NCBI RefSeq assembly: GCF_004197395.1
Contig: NZ_SELS01000025.1
Coordinates: forward strand, 55,039 to 119,038
Length of the DNA stretch: 64,000 bases
Direction: 5' to 3'
Origin: Paraburkholderia sp. UYCP14C
Lineage (GTDB): Bacteria; Pseudomonadota; Gammaproteobacteria; Burkholderiales; Burkholderiaceae
The position numbers and the translations under genes were made by a program. Shown here in pieces: positions 37,125 to 46,669 of the stretch (within the stretch, counting starts at the first letter, position 1; the number at the start of each line of letters is the position of its first letter). The notes under the pieces were generated by a model. That model was not told the origin of the DNA, ran no database searches, and was given only the letters and a program-made list of their open reading frames with translations.

Positions 37125-38792
37125 ATGGACTCGCTTGATGTGGTTCTGGAAAACGCAAAGCGCCATCACACGTGCGGCAAGCTTGATATCGCCGAGCGAT
37201 ATTATCAGCAAATTTTATCAACCTTCCCGACTCATTTCGAGGCTCTTTGGCGATACGGTTCGTTGAAGCTTCAGCAGGGCCAATCTGATATTGCCATTGA
37301 GGCTCTGGAAAAAGCTATCCAATGCGACTTCAACGAACCGTCAGCGTGGAGTAATCTGGCCATCGCCTATTCGGAAGTTGGTCGCGACATTGACGCGGGC
37401 GCCGCACACGAACGGGCATGCGCGCTTGCACCAGATCGCGCCGCTATCCTCAACAATTTCGGCAACTGGCTTGCCACTAACGGCAAGCCCGAAGAGGCCA
37501 TTACATTGCTGAAATCGGCGATAAGGTGCAATCCAGTTGAATCGGACTATTATGCCAATCTCGCCCTGGCGATGAGTAAGACTGGTCAATTCCTCGATGC
37601 TTTGCGATATTACACGCATGCGCTTGCCTTGAACCCGAAATCCAGCCGAGGATGGTTTGGGTTAGGAAACGTCAATCTGGATTTGTGCAACATGGAAATC
37701 GCCCGTGGCTGTTTTCAGCGCGCGCTGGAACTGTCACCTGCAAATCATCAGGCGCAACTTAACCTCGGTGCTGCGCTTGCTAATCTCGGTCGTTTCGATG
37801 AGGCCGATGATCAATATAATGCAGTTTTATCGAGATTTCCGGGAGACGTTAAAGCACGTTATAACCTTGCTCATAACCGGTTGCGTCGCGGGGATTTCTC
37901 TCGCGGGTGGGTGGAGTATGACGACAGTCGATACGACGCAATGAAGCGTGGGCAATTCCAGTACTCCGGAAATGCAAAACGATGGCGCGGTGAATCCATC
38001 GCAAATAGGCGGTTACTGCTGGTCGGTGAGCAGGGATTTGGCGATCAGATACAGTTCATTCGTTATGCAAAGCTATTGAACGACGCAGGTGCCATTGTCG
38101 ATGCCTGGTGTGATAAACCGCTCCACAACATCTTTGAGCGCGTTGGCGGCGTGACACGCGTATTTTCGTCGCATCCCCCTGACGGGCACGACTTCTGGGT
38201 ACCGTTACTCAGTGCGCCACGCTTTATTGATAGACCTGAAAATCATATTCCGTGTGACATTCCATATATCAGGGCGTCATCTGACTCAATCAGGAAGTGG
38301 AGGGCGCTTTTTCCGGATGCGCCCGCATCGAGGCCAAGGATCGGCATAACGTGGGCGGGGAACCCGAAGTTCAAGAACGATATATTTCGTTCAATGCATC
38401 TCAGGACGCTGATTTCGTTGATCGAGGCGATACCAGCGACGTGGGTCGCGGTGCAGAAAGACTGGCGTGAAGAAGATGCGCTGGTCGCAGCGGACGACTT
38501 CAGGATGGTCGACCCGTCGCAACATCTCCATGACTTCAATGATACAGCAGGGCTTGTGCAACATCTCGACCTGATTATCTCTGTTGATACTTCGGTCGCT
38601 CATCTTGCCGGAGCAATGGGCAAACCCGTATGGATCATGGTCCCCCTGAACTCGGACTGGCGCTGGCAATTAAACAGGTCGGACAGTCCGTGGTATTCCA
38701 CTGCCCGTCTGTTCAGGCAGAAAACGCTTGGGCAATGGGATGACGTAGTGATTGCGATCGCCAACGCACTGAAAGAATTTCAGGGAGGATAA
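37125..38792 (+). CDS. TPR-repeat protein with GT9/heptosyltransferase-like domain
   Basis: 555 residues. About the first 270 are tetratricopeptide repeats (for example AIEALEKAIQCDFNEPSAWSNLAIAYSEVG and YYTHALALNPKSSRGWFGLGNVNLDL). The rest resembles the C-terminal Rossmann half of GT9 heptosyltransferases: LLLVGEQGFGDQIQFIRY near residue 300, IGITWAGNPKFKND near 405 and LIISVDTSVAHLAGAMGKPVWIMVP near 485. Such TPR-GT proteins glycosylate proteins or surface polymers in other bacteria. The ribosome site is weak. Codon use and base composition differ from the neighbours, suggesting horizontal transfer. Confidence 0.75.
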   Translation: MDSLDVVLENAKRHHTCGKLDIAERYYQQILSTFPTHFEALWRYGSLKLQQGQSDIAIEALEKAIQCDFNEPSAWSNLAIAYSEVGRDIDAGAAHERACALAPDRAAILNNFGNWLATNGKPEEAITLLKSAIRCNPVESDYYANLALAMSKTGQFLDALRYYTHALALNPKSSRGWFGLGNVNLDLCNMEIARGCFQRALELSPANHQAQLNLGAALANLGRFDEADDQYNAVLSRFPGDVKARYNLAHNRLRRGDFSRGWVEYDDSRYDAMKRGQFQYSGNAKRWRGESIANRRLLLVGEQGFGDQIQFIRYAKLLNDAGAIVDAWCDKPLHNIFERVGGVTRVFSSHPPDGHDFWVPLLSAPRFIDRPENHIPCDIPYIRASSDSIRKWRALFPDAPASRPRIGITWAGNPKFKNDIFRSMHLRTLISLIEAIPATWVAVQKDWREEDALVAADDFRMVDPSQHLHDFNDTAGLVQHLDLIISVDTSVAHLAGAMGKPVWIMVPLNSDWRWQLNRSDSPWYSTARLFRQKTLGQWDDVVIAIANALKEFQGG

Positions 38793-38893
38793 AAAGCCGG
38801 GTGCAGCGATTCAAAAGGGGGGTGCGGCAGATCTGGAGGTCCATGAACCTATAACTGCCGTTGACCAGATGAGATGCATGGAGCCATTGAAGC

Positions 38894-40926
38894 ATGAAAT
38901 CATTATGTAGGTCACGTCGCACGCTTTTCACCGGCGCGGGCAACATGGCGATTGTCGCCATGTCGTTGCTCTTTGCCGCCTGTGGTCACGACGATGACCC
39001 TGTCTCGTCAACCAGCGTTGGAAATGCCGCTGCAGAGAGTTCTGCTGGGGCCGTTCAAAGGATCGCCCAATTCAATTCCAGTGCTCTACCGGAATCTGCC
39101 GAAACTGACAGATTCATCGTCGAGTTCAAAGCTGGTGTTTCGCAGCACGAGGACCACGCACGCGTTCAATCCCGACTGGACCGGTTGACCGCCGGACGGC
39201 GGACTTCGGCGCGACATTCACATCGGCTCCCGACCGGCGCAGATGTTATTGTGACCAGCAGGAAGCTGACGCGCGAAGAGGCGTATGAGTACATGCAGCA
39301 GATCTATGCTTCCTCTGAGTTGAGTACATTGAGCCTGATGTACCGATGACAGGTGCGATGATACCCAACGACTCGATGTATGCGCGGCAAACCACCTTTC
39401 TCAGCGCTGCTTAATATCCTGCCGGAATTAACGCAGAACCCGCATGGGATATCGCGAACGGTGCCGGAATCACAATTGCGGAACTGGATAATGGCATCGC
39501 GGATCATTCCGATCTCGCTGCGAATATTCTTCCCGGTACGGACATCATTCGCGGCGTGTTCAGCGGCACCGGCCGGGACGAGGGGAGCACCAGCTGCCGG
39601 CCTCCCTGGCATGGTACACCTGTCGCAGGGATACTCGCGGCCAGTACAAATAATGGCATCGGGGTTGCAGGAACAGCCTGGGGAGCGAAGATCGTACCCG
39701 TTAAGGTTATGGACGCCTGTGGAACTGGATGGCTGTCGGATGTTGCTACCGGCATTACCTGGGCTTCCGGCGGTCTTGTATCCGGGGCGCTGACCAACCC
39801 CTATCCGGCACAGGTAATCAATATCAGTATCGAAGGAAAAGGTACCTGTAGCCGCGCGTTCCAGGACGCGATCGACGACGCGGTCACTCGTGGAACGACA
39901 ATCATAGTTGCAGCGGGAAATTACAATTCCGACGTCTCGACTACGCAGCCCGCAAATTGCAGGGATGTTATAACAGTGGGCGGAGTGTCGATGAAGGGAA
40001 ACCGGCATTCTCTTTCAAACTACGGTGACCTGGTGAGCATCGCTGCGCCGAGCCAGAACGTGATGTCAACATGGAATTCCGGTATCAATCTGCCTGCTGA
40101 GGAAACCTATATCACCATGGATGGCACGTCTATGGCTACACCTTTTGTGACGGGAGTTGCCGCCCTGATGCAATCAGTCGCTTCAACGCCTCTGACACCG
40201 TCCGAGATCAAAAGTATCCTGGTGCGCACTGCGCGGCCATTTGCGCTGGCCCCCGATCAACCTGTAGGTAGCGGTGTTCTCGACGCAGCAGCAGCCGTGC
40301 AGATGACAAGGAGCACTCATCCTACTCTAATCGCAGATTTCAGAGCCTCTACCTCAGTTGATACCGAAGAAACCGTAACCCTTACTGACACATCTAAAAT
40401 TACCGGAGGTAAGCTTACTGCGAGAACTATTAATTGGGGCGTCTCTCCGGCGTCCAGATCGTGGCTTCCATTGACAGAGAAAAGAACTCTATACGCTCCG
40501 GGTGAAAGTATTGGGCAAACGATTAACGTAACGCTGACCGTAACGGACGATAAGGGAATGAGCGATAGTGTGACGAAACCCGTCCAGATACCATACCCGA
40601 AATTTGAAGAGTTGGTACGCGGAGAAATGGTTTCGAACATCGGGCGGCCCGCCGATAGCCCGCCGAATACCGCCCGGTATAGGCTCAAGGTCCCGGCCGG
40701 TGCATCAAATCTGACTTTCAAAATCTCGGGTGGAACGGGGGATGTCAATCTGTATGCTAGAAAAGATCTTCCGACATTTGCCAACGCAGCGTGCTCTAAT
40801 GCACTGTCCGGCTCCAACAAGACATGTACAATTGCAGATCCACAACCAGGCGATTGGTACGTGATCTTACTTGCGAGATCCACCTTTAGTGGCGTATCGC
40901 TTGCTGGTAATTACGATTCACCGTAG
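38894..40926 (+). pseudogene. Subtilisin-like (S8) lipoprotein protease, disrupted
   Basis: The reading frame from ATG 38894 gives a lipoprotein signal (LLFAAC), then an I9-type propeptide (DRFIVEFKAGVSQHED). It runs off after a 1-base shift at about 39314-39324; the +2 frame continues EYIEPDVPMTGAMIPNDSMYARQ and then meets an in-frame TAA at 39412-39414. After that the protease domain goes on with all three catalytic motifs: Asp in AELDNGIADHSDL, His in WHGTPVAGIL and Ser in GTSMATPFVTG. A PKD-like region and a C-terminal pre-peptidase (PPC) domain ending at 40926 follow. Two lesions with otherwise preserved sequence imply recent decay, or one real lesion plus a sequence error. Confidence 0.85.
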
Positions 40927-40990
40927 ACATGTAAACTCGTTGATCGGACATCACCGGCTTTGATACGTTATTCGCCCTCGCGCTCCTGAA

Positions 40991-41027
40991 AAAGCCCTGA
41001 CGGCGTGGAAATCACGGTCAGGGCTTT
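40991..41027. terminator. Terminator-like inverted repeat
   Basis: Perfect 11-bp arms AAAGCCCTGAC/GTCAGGGCTTT with a 15-base loop. On the minus strand the hairpin is followed by five T residues, on the plus strand by TTTCTC. It could end the broken protease transcript or a lost leftward gene. Confidence 0.6.
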
Positions 41028-41220
41028 CTCGCCTATGAGCAGGCGACGATAGTTATTCAGTATCCTCAGCGCCTCACCGGCGCCATAGCTGCCAGGCAAA
41101 CCGAAACAGTTGGACAGGGCAGCGCTGACTGATGACATGTGATCGAGCGCGACGCATGCCGAGGCAAAAACCAGCATCGTGACGCTTTGCGCTGCGTACG
41201 GCGCGGAATGCTCATCGTAG

Positions 41221-41433
41221 TATTCGCCCGCAAGGAGCGCTGACGCCACGATGTGGGGGCCCCCCGAGCTTTCGGCGGTCGCCGTAGCCTTCGACTTCGC
41301 CGGCGATCTGCATGGGCTTTCGATCGGCGGCCCGACCGAGCGCACCCGCGAGCAGTTGCACGAGCACGTGGCAACCCTGGTCAACGCAAAGCAGCAAATC
41401 CTTTTGACCTGGCGAAAGAGCGAGGCGGCCTGA
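41221..41433 (+). pseudogene. Fragment resembling the C-terminus of an IclR regulator
   Basis: An open stretch of about 70 codons reads PPELSAVAVAFDFAGDLHGL, SIGGPTERTREQLHEHVATL and VNAKQQ, which resembles the end of IclR effector domains (A-x-V-F-D-x-x-G-x-L-x-x-L-S-I-x-G-P). There is no helix-turn-helix domain upstream. If correct, it is what is left of a regulator cut by the low-GC patch. The likeness is by eye only. Confidence 0.4.
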
Positions 41434-41633
41434 GCGGCAAAGTCGAACAGTTTCTGGGCGTTCTGAAGCGGCCATGCGAACGGTTACCGACCTATCTGCC
41501 ATGCCTTCGATCCCCGAAGGAAGGGCGCTGTCCATTCCATCTCAAGCCATCCCGCTATTACTCGCAGCGATAACCGCCAGTGATCGCTGTATCCAAACAA
41601 TTCATTAGTCAACTATCACCCGGCTTCTGATAA

Positions 41634-41643
41634 TGTGCGCACA
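41634..41643. promoter_or_regulatory. 10-bp palindrome upstream of the MFS gene
   Basis: TGTGCGCACA, 68 bp before the MFS start codon, in the probable promoter. A possible operator, but short enough to be chance. Confidence 0.3.
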
Positions 41644-41711
41644 AAACAGCTCATAGCGGACCCCGACGTCGGAGCATCGGCGTGGGCTCACGCAACAATC
41701 CGGAGGAGACG

Positions 41712-43049
41712 ATGCAGCGACCCAAGGTCAGCCGGGCGGTTCTCGCGCTCATGTGCGCGATGTCGTTCATCATGTATCTCGATCGCGTCAACCTGTCGGC
41801 GGCGGCCGGCCTGATTCGCGACGATCTGCACCTGAGCAATACCGACGTCGGCCTCGTGTTCGCCGCGTTCGCATACACGTACACGATATGTCAGGTGATA
41901 GGCGGCTGGATCAGCGACCGCTTCGGCGCGAAGCGCACCCTCGTCGCTTCCGCGAGCATCTGGATCGTCGCGACGGTTGCGACCGGTCTCTCCGGCGGGC
42001 TCGTGTCGCTGTTCGCCTCGCGTCTGCTGCTCGGCATAGGAGAAGGCGCCGCACTTCCCGCCCAGGCGCGGGCGCTGACCAACTGGTTCCCGTCGAACCG
42101 GCGCGGCTTCGTGCAGGGCATCACGCATTCGTTCTCGAGACTCGGCAACGCGATCACGCCGCCGCTGATCGCGCTGCTGGTTGCGTATTCATCCTGGCGC
42201 GGGTCGTTTCTCGCGGTGGGCGCGCTGACCTTCGTGTGGGTCGTCGTCTACGCATGGTATTTCAGCGACGATCCGCGCAAGCATCGCCACATGACCGCCG
42301 AGCAGGAAGCGCAATTGCCGCCGGTGCGTCAAGCCGCGGCCGAAGCGACGCGCGAGCCCACCCCGTGGCGGCGTCTGCTCAAACGCATCGCACCCACGAT
42401 GCTCGTCTACTTCTGCTATGGCTGGACCGGCTGGCTGTTCTTCACCTGGCTGCCCACCTTCTTCATGCACGGCCGCGGCCTCGATCTGAAGAGCTCGGCG
42501 ATGTTCTCCGCGGGGGTGTTCCTGTCCGGCGTGGTCGGCAATACCGCGGGCGGCGTGCTCAGCGACCGGGTGTTGAAGCGCACCCGCAACGTCGTCGCGG
42601 CGCGCCGCAACGTGATCATCTGCGCGTTTCTCGGCGCGCTGGTGTTCCTCGCGCCGGTGATGGTCGTGAAGTCGCTGCCGGTGATGGCCGCGTGCATGAG
42701 CCTGTCGTTCTTCTTCCTCGAAATGACGATCGGGCCGATCTGGGCCGTGCCGATGGACATCACGCCGCGGCATGTCGGAGTCGCGAGCGGACTCGTCAAC
42801 GCGGGCTCGGCGATTGCGGGGATTTTCACGCCGATCGTATTCGGCTTGATCGTGGACCGCACGGGTAGCTGGACGCTGCCGTTCGCGGGCTCGCTCGGAC
42901 TGCTCGCGCTCGGCATCGTCGCGACGTTCTTCATGCGGCCGGATATTCCGCTCGACGCGGCCGGCGCTCAATCTGAGCTCGCGGACCTCAACGCGGGCGC
43001 CGAATTGCGCTTCGCCGACAACCTCACGCCGCGCGAATCGAATCGATGA
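41712..43049 (+). CDS. MFS transporter, anion:cation symporter (ACS) family
   Basis: 445 residues, 12 helices. Family marks are MYLDRVNLSAAAGLI in helix 1 (DRxN/ANLS type), GGWISDRFGAKR after helix 2 and GIGEGAALPAQARALTNWFP after helix 4, all typical of ACS transporters for sugar acids and related anions (ExuT, GudP, DgoT). The start at 41712 has GGAGGAGA. It converges with a LysR gene, overlapping its end by 26 bp. The substrate is not certain; neighbours suggest a sugar acid. Confidence 0.87.
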   Translation: MQRPKVSRAVLALMCAMSFIMYLDRVNLSAAAGLIRDDLHLSNTDVGLVFAAFAYTYTICQVIGGWISDRFGAKRTLVASASIWIVATVATGLSGGLVSLFASRLLLGIGEGAALPAQARALTNWFPSNRRGFVQGITHSFSRLGNAITPPLIALLVAYSSWRGSFLAVGALTFVWVVVYAWYFSDDPRKHRHMTAEQEAQLPPVRQAAAEATREPTPWRRLLKRIAPTMLVYFCYGWTGWLFFTWLPTFFMHGRGLDLKSSAMFSAGVFLSGVVGNTAGGVLSDRVLKRTRNVVAARRNVIICAFLGALVFLAPVMVVKSLPVMAACMSLSFFFLEMTIGPIWAVPMDITPRHVGVASGLVNAGSAIAGIFTPIVFGLIVDRTGSWTLPFAGSLGLLALGIVATFFMRPDIPLDAAGAQSELADLNAGAELRFADNLTPRESNR

Positions 43050-43959
43050 CCAGTTGCATGGCCGGCGTGATGCGCCGGTTCCTGCGCAGAATCAGCCCAT
43101 ATGGTGCGAGCCGGCCGCGCAACGGCGTCGCGATCGCGGCGATCGCATCGAGCGCGACGTAGTACTGGGCGACCGAACTCGGCAGCACGGCGAGCATGTC
43201 CGAATCGCGCAGCAACGACAGCGTGGTCAGAATCGACGAGGTCTCGACCGTGCTCACGGGCGGCGCGACGCGCGACTCGCGAAACGTTTGATCGATGACC
43301 TGGCGCATCGGGCTCGGATGCGGCTGGATGATCCACGGGTAGCGCGCGAGGTCCGCGAGCTTCGGCCGCGTGTTCGCCTGTTTGCCGGCCAGCACGGCCG
43401 GATGATCGGGCCGCACGACGATCGACAGCGCCTCTTCCGCCAACGTCTCGAAGCTCAGATCGAGCGCCGGAAAACCATCCGGAATGCGGCCGATCACGAT
43501 GTCGAGCTGATCCTGTTGCAGCGACTGCACGAGCACGTCGCTGGTGTCGATCGTGACCGCCATCTGCAGGCGCGGATGCGCTTCCTTCAGCTTGACGATC
43601 GTGTGCGTCAGCAACTCGGGCGACGGCGCCATCACCGCGCCGATGCGCACCTTGCCGATGTCGCCCGCCTCGATGCCGGCCAGCTCCTCGCGCAGCTCGT
43701 CGAGATCCTCGAACACGACGCGCGCATAGCGCATCACGGCCTCGCCGAAGATGGTCGGCTCCATACCGCGCGCATGGCGCACGAACAGCGATACGCCGAG
43801 CGTGTCTTCGAGTTCCTGCAAGGCTTTGGTGGCGGCGGGCTGGGTCATCGCGAGATCGTCGGCGGCGCGCCGCAGCGATTCCGTTTCCGACAGCGCGACC
43901 ATCAGTTGCAGATGACGCAGGCGCAAGCGTTTGCGAATGGTGGAAGCGGGCGGGATCAT
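43024..43959 (-). CDS. LysR-family regulator (GbpR-like)
   Basis: 311 residues. The helix-turn-helix is near the N-terminus (LRHLQLMVALSETESLRRAADDLAMTQPAATKALQELEDTLGV), with a periplasmic-binding-like effector domain from about residue 95. The sequence is closest in feel to GbpR/galactose-binding-protein regulators. It is divergent from the sugar-acid transporter at 44096, separated by 136 bp holding a perfect 16-bp palindrome flanked by an inverted repeat, so it probably controls the transporter-dehydratase-PdxA operon and itself. No Shine-Dalgarno is visible at the chosen ATG. Confidence 0.87.
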   Translation of the reverse strand: MIPPASTIRKRLRLRHLQLMVALSETESLRRAADDLAMTQPAATKALQELEDTLGVSLFVRHARGMEPTIFGEAVMRYARVVFEDLDELREELAGIEAGDIGKVRIGAVMAPSPELLTHTIVKLKEAHPRLQMAVTIDTSDVLVQSLQQDQLDIVIGRIPDGFPALDLSFETLAEEALSIVVRPDHPAVLAGKQANTRPKLADLARYPWIIQPHPSPMRQVIDQTFRESRVAPPVSTVETSSILTTLSLLRDSDMLAVLPSSVAQYYVALDAIAAIATPLRGRLAPYGLILRRNRRITPAMQLVIDSIRAA

Positions 43960-43962
43960 GAG

Positions 43963-44013
43963 CGATAACTTTAGCGAATCGGCCGATTCGAATTATTCAG
44001 TGGTCAGTTATCG
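43963..44013. promoter_or_regulatory. Nested palindromes in the LysR/MFS divergent promoter
   Basis: CGAATCGGCCGATTCG at 43975-43990 is a perfect 16-bp palindrome. It is enclosed by the inverted pair CGATAACT (43963-43970) and AGTTATCG (44006-44013). The layout suits recognition and activation sites of a LysR dimer pair. Confidence 0.55.
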
Positions 44014-44095
44014 GATAGTTTCGCACACTAGCGCTTATCGAACGACGCCAATCGCAACGCCGTTCGGGTTGACAAGACAAAACTGGAGACGACGC

Positions 44096-45439
44096 ATGAC
44101 GATCACCGCGAGCCCCGCGCTCGACAGCGCGATTACCAAAGCGCGCACGAGGCTGCTGCCTTTTCTGATCCTGATGTATGTGCTGGCCTTCATCGACCGC
44201 GCGAACGTCGGCTTCGCGAAGAACGTGCTGCAGGCCGACACCGGCTTGAGCGATGCGGCATTCGCGTTCGGCGCCGGCATTTTCTTCGTCGGCTACGCGG
44301 TGTTCGAAGTGCCGAGCAACCTGCTGATGTACCGCTTCGGCGCGCGCGTGTGGATGAGCCGCATCATGGTTACGTGGGGCATCGTGTCAGCGTGCACCGC
44401 CTTCGTCGACAGCGCCACCAGCTTCTATGTGCTGCGCACGCTGCTCGGCATTGCCGAAGCCGGTTTCTTTCCCGGCATCATCCTGTTCCTGTCGAACTGG
44501 TTCCCCGCGAAAACGCGCTCGCAAACGATGGGCATGTTCTATTTCGGCTTCCCGCTCGCACTGCTGCTCGGCAGCCCGATCTCGGGTCTGCTGCTCGATG
44601 CGGGTAATCCGTTCGGCATGCATCCGTGGCAATGGCTGTTCGTCGTCGAGGGGCTGGCGGCATCGGTGGTGGGTGTCGTCGCTTACTTCTATCTGACCGA
44701 CCGGCCGGTGCAGGCGCGCTGGCTCGATGCCGAAGAGCGTGACGCGCTCGATCAGGCGCTGCGGCAGGAAGACCGTCAGAAGCTCGCGCATGGTCCGTCG
44801 TCGGTGCTCGCGGCGCTGCGCGATTCGCGCGTGCTGTTCTGCGGGCTGATCTACTTCGCGGTGCAGATGAGCGTGTACGGCGTGGTGTTCTATCTGCCGA
44901 CGCGCATCGCCGGGCTTGAGAGCGGCGGACATGTCGGCGTCGAGGTCGGACTGCTGACCGCGATTCCGTGGATCGCGGCGATCGTCGGCACGTTCTGCGT
45001 GACGCGCTACGCCGACCGCCACGGTCATCACCGTATCTGGGCCGCGGCGATGCTCGCGCTCGCGGCGTTCGGCATCGCCGCATCGGCGATGACCTCGTCG
45101 GTCACGCTGGCGATTGCCGCGTTCTGTTTCGCCGCCATCGGTTTCGTCTGTGTGCAGCCGCTGTTCTGGACGCTGCCGACCAATTACCTCGGCGGCGCCG
45201 CGGCCGCGGGCGGCATCGCGTTGATCAATTCGATCGGCAATCTTGGCGGCTTCGTCGCACCGAATCTGAAGGGGCTGGCCGAGCGCGCGATCGGCTCGTC
45301 GCAGGCGGGCATGTTCTCGCTCGCCGTGGTCGGACTGATCGGCGCATTGCTGCTGCTGACTTTCCGCTTCACGTCCGCCCCTGCCTCCCATTCCGTCTCT
45401 CATCGCAACGGCCCGCTCGGCGAACGCACGGGCCACTGA
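44096..45439 (+). CDS. MFS transporter, ACS family (RhmT-like sugar-acid transporter)
   Basis: 447 residues, 12 helices, with AFIDRANVGFAKNVLQ in helix 1, EVPSNLLMYRFGARVWMSRIM after helix 2 and GIAEAGFFPGIILFLSNWFP after helix 4. These are the ACS-family patterns of RhmT, TtuB and phthalate-type transporters. The ATG at 44096 follows GGAGA; the longer frame upstream runs through the operator region and is rejected. It is the first gene of an operon with a rhamnonate-dehydratase-like enzyme, so an aldonate is the likely substrate. Confidence 0.85.
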   Translation: MTITASPALDSAITKARTRLLPFLILMYVLAFIDRANVGFAKNVLQADTGLSDAAFAFGAGIFFVGYAVFEVPSNLLMYRFGARVWMSRIMVTWGIVSACTAFVDSATSFYVLRTLLGIAEAGFFPGIILFLSNWFPAKTRSQTMGMFYFGFPLALLLGSPISGLLLDAGNPFGMHPWQWLFVVEGLAASVVGVVAYFYLTDRPVQARWLDAEERDALDQALRQEDRQKLAHGPSSVLAALRDSRVLFCGLIYFAVQMSVYGVVFYLPTRIAGLESGGHVGVEVGLLTAIPWIAAIVGTFCVTRYADRHGHHRIWAAAMLALAAFGIAASAMTSSVTLAIAAFCFAAIGFVCVQPLFWTLPTNYLGGAAAAGGIALINSIGNLGGFVAPNLKGLAERAIGSSQAGMFSLAVVGLIGALLLLTFRFTSAPASHSVSHRNGPLGERTGH

Positions 45440-45470
45440 CTCACCGACTCTCTGAAGGAAATCGTCGAAC

Positions 45471-46646
45471 ATGAAAATCAAGCATATCCGTACGCGTGTT
45501 TTCGAGTGGAAAGGCAAGGTCGTCCCGCCGCAAGCGCATTTCTGCACGAACGCGGTCGATATTCTGTACGAGCGTGGCGATGCGATGGGCTCGTTCCGCT
45601 TTCACGGCTGGCTCGTCGTCGAAATCGAATGCGATGACGGCACCGTGGGCATCGGCAATTGCGCGCTCGCGCCGCGCATCGCGAAGCAGATCATCGACGA
45701 ATACCTCGCGCCGATCGCGATCGGCGAAGATCCGTTCGATAACGAATACATCTGGCAGAAGATGTATCGCCGCACGCTCGCGTGGGGCCGCAAAGGCATC
45801 GGCATGGCGGCGATCTCCGCGATCGATATCGCGCTGTGGGACATCATGGGCAAGGCCGTGAAAAAGCCGGTGTTCAAGCTGCTCGGCGGCCGCACGAAAG
45901 AGAAGATCTGGTGCTATGCGTCGAAGCTCTACAACAACGACGATCGCGATGCGTTCCTCGGCGAAGCGCAAGGCTATCTGGACAGCGGCTTCACCGCGAT
46001 GAAAATGCGCTTTGGCTACGGTCCGAAAGACGGTCCGAAAGGCATGGCGAAGAACCTCGAACAGGTGCGCCTGTTGCGCGAACTGGTCGGCGACGAAGTC
46101 GACATCATGCTCGAATGCTATATGGGCTGGACGCTCGAATACGCGCGCAGAATGCTGCCGCGCCTCGCCGAATTCAATCCGCGCTGGATCGAGGAGCCGG
46201 TGATCGGCGATGACGTCGAAGGCTATCAGGAGTTGAAGAAGATGAACCTGATGCCGGTGTCGGGCGGCGAGCACGAGTTCACCAGCTATGGCTTCAAGGA
46301 TCTGCTGGAGCGCCGCGCGATCGACGTGATTCAGTACGACACGAACCGTGTCGGCGGCATCACGGCGGCGCGCAAGATCAATGCGATGGCCGAAGCGTGG
46401 TCGGTGCCGGTGATTCCGCATGCGGGGCAGATGCACAACTATCACCTGACGATGTCGAGTACCGCGAGCCCGATGTCGGAGTTCTTCCCGGTGTTCGACG
46501 TCGAAGTGGGCAACGAATTGTTCTACTACATCTTCGAAGGCGAGCCGCAGCCGGAAAATGGCTATCTGCAACTGTCGGACGACGCGCCGGGTCTTGGCAT
46601 CAAGTTGAGCGACAAGTATCTTGCCGATTTCAACATCGTCGAATGA
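45471..46646 (+). CDS. L-rhamnonate dehydratase-family enolase superfamily enzyme
   Basis: 391 residues of the enolase superfamily, nearest the L-rhamnonate dehydratase group ([53 protein letters not shown]). These enzymes dehydrate aldonates to 2-keto-3-deoxy acids. Metal ligands by position are Glu215, Glu241 or Glu242, and Glu267; the catalytic pair is His317 with Asp290. The first ligand is Asp in the RhmD I know, but Glu here. Related L-lyxonate dehydratases are an alternative. It lies between a sugar-acid transporter and a PdxA-like dehydrogenase. Confidence 0.75.
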   Translation: MKIKHIRTRVFEWKGKVVPPQAHFCTNAVDILYERGDAMGSFRFHGWLVVEIECDDGTVGIGNCALAPRIAKQIIDEYLAPIAIGEDPFDNEYIWQKMYRRTLAWGRKGIGMAAISAIDIALWDIMGKAVKKPVFKLLGGRTKEKIWCYASKLYNNDDRDAFLGEAQGYLDSGFTAMKMRFGYGPKDGPKGMAKNLEQVRLLRELVGDEVDIMLECYMGWTLEYARRMLPRLAEFNPRWIEEPVIGDDVEGYQELKKMNLMPVSGGEHEFTSYGFKDLLERRAIDVIQYDTNRVGGITAARKINAMAEAWSVPVIPHAGQMHNYHLTMSSTASPMSEFFPVFDVEVGNELFYYIFEGEPQPENGYLQLSDDAPGLGIKLSDKYLADFNIVE

Positions 46647-46669
46647 ATGGACAGAGCCGAGGAAAGCAC

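Larger units (their letters stand above)
36900..41440. other. Low-GC accessory patch
   Basis: From about 36.9 to 41.4 kb the base composition falls well below the rest. For example, 37201-37260 has 25 G/C of 60, against 41 of 60 at 17281-17340. The patch has a TPR glycosyltransferase gene and a broken protease, with a frameshifted gene at the left and a regulator fragment at the right. No integrase, tRNA or flanking repeat was found, so the entry route is unknown. Confidence 0.7.

Noticed and set aside
40968-41384. 138-codon minus-strand frame near the right end of the low-GC patch
   Set aside because: Its end lies in a terminator-like hairpin and its beginning is antisense to the IclR-like fragment; no recognisable domain, so not called as a gene.
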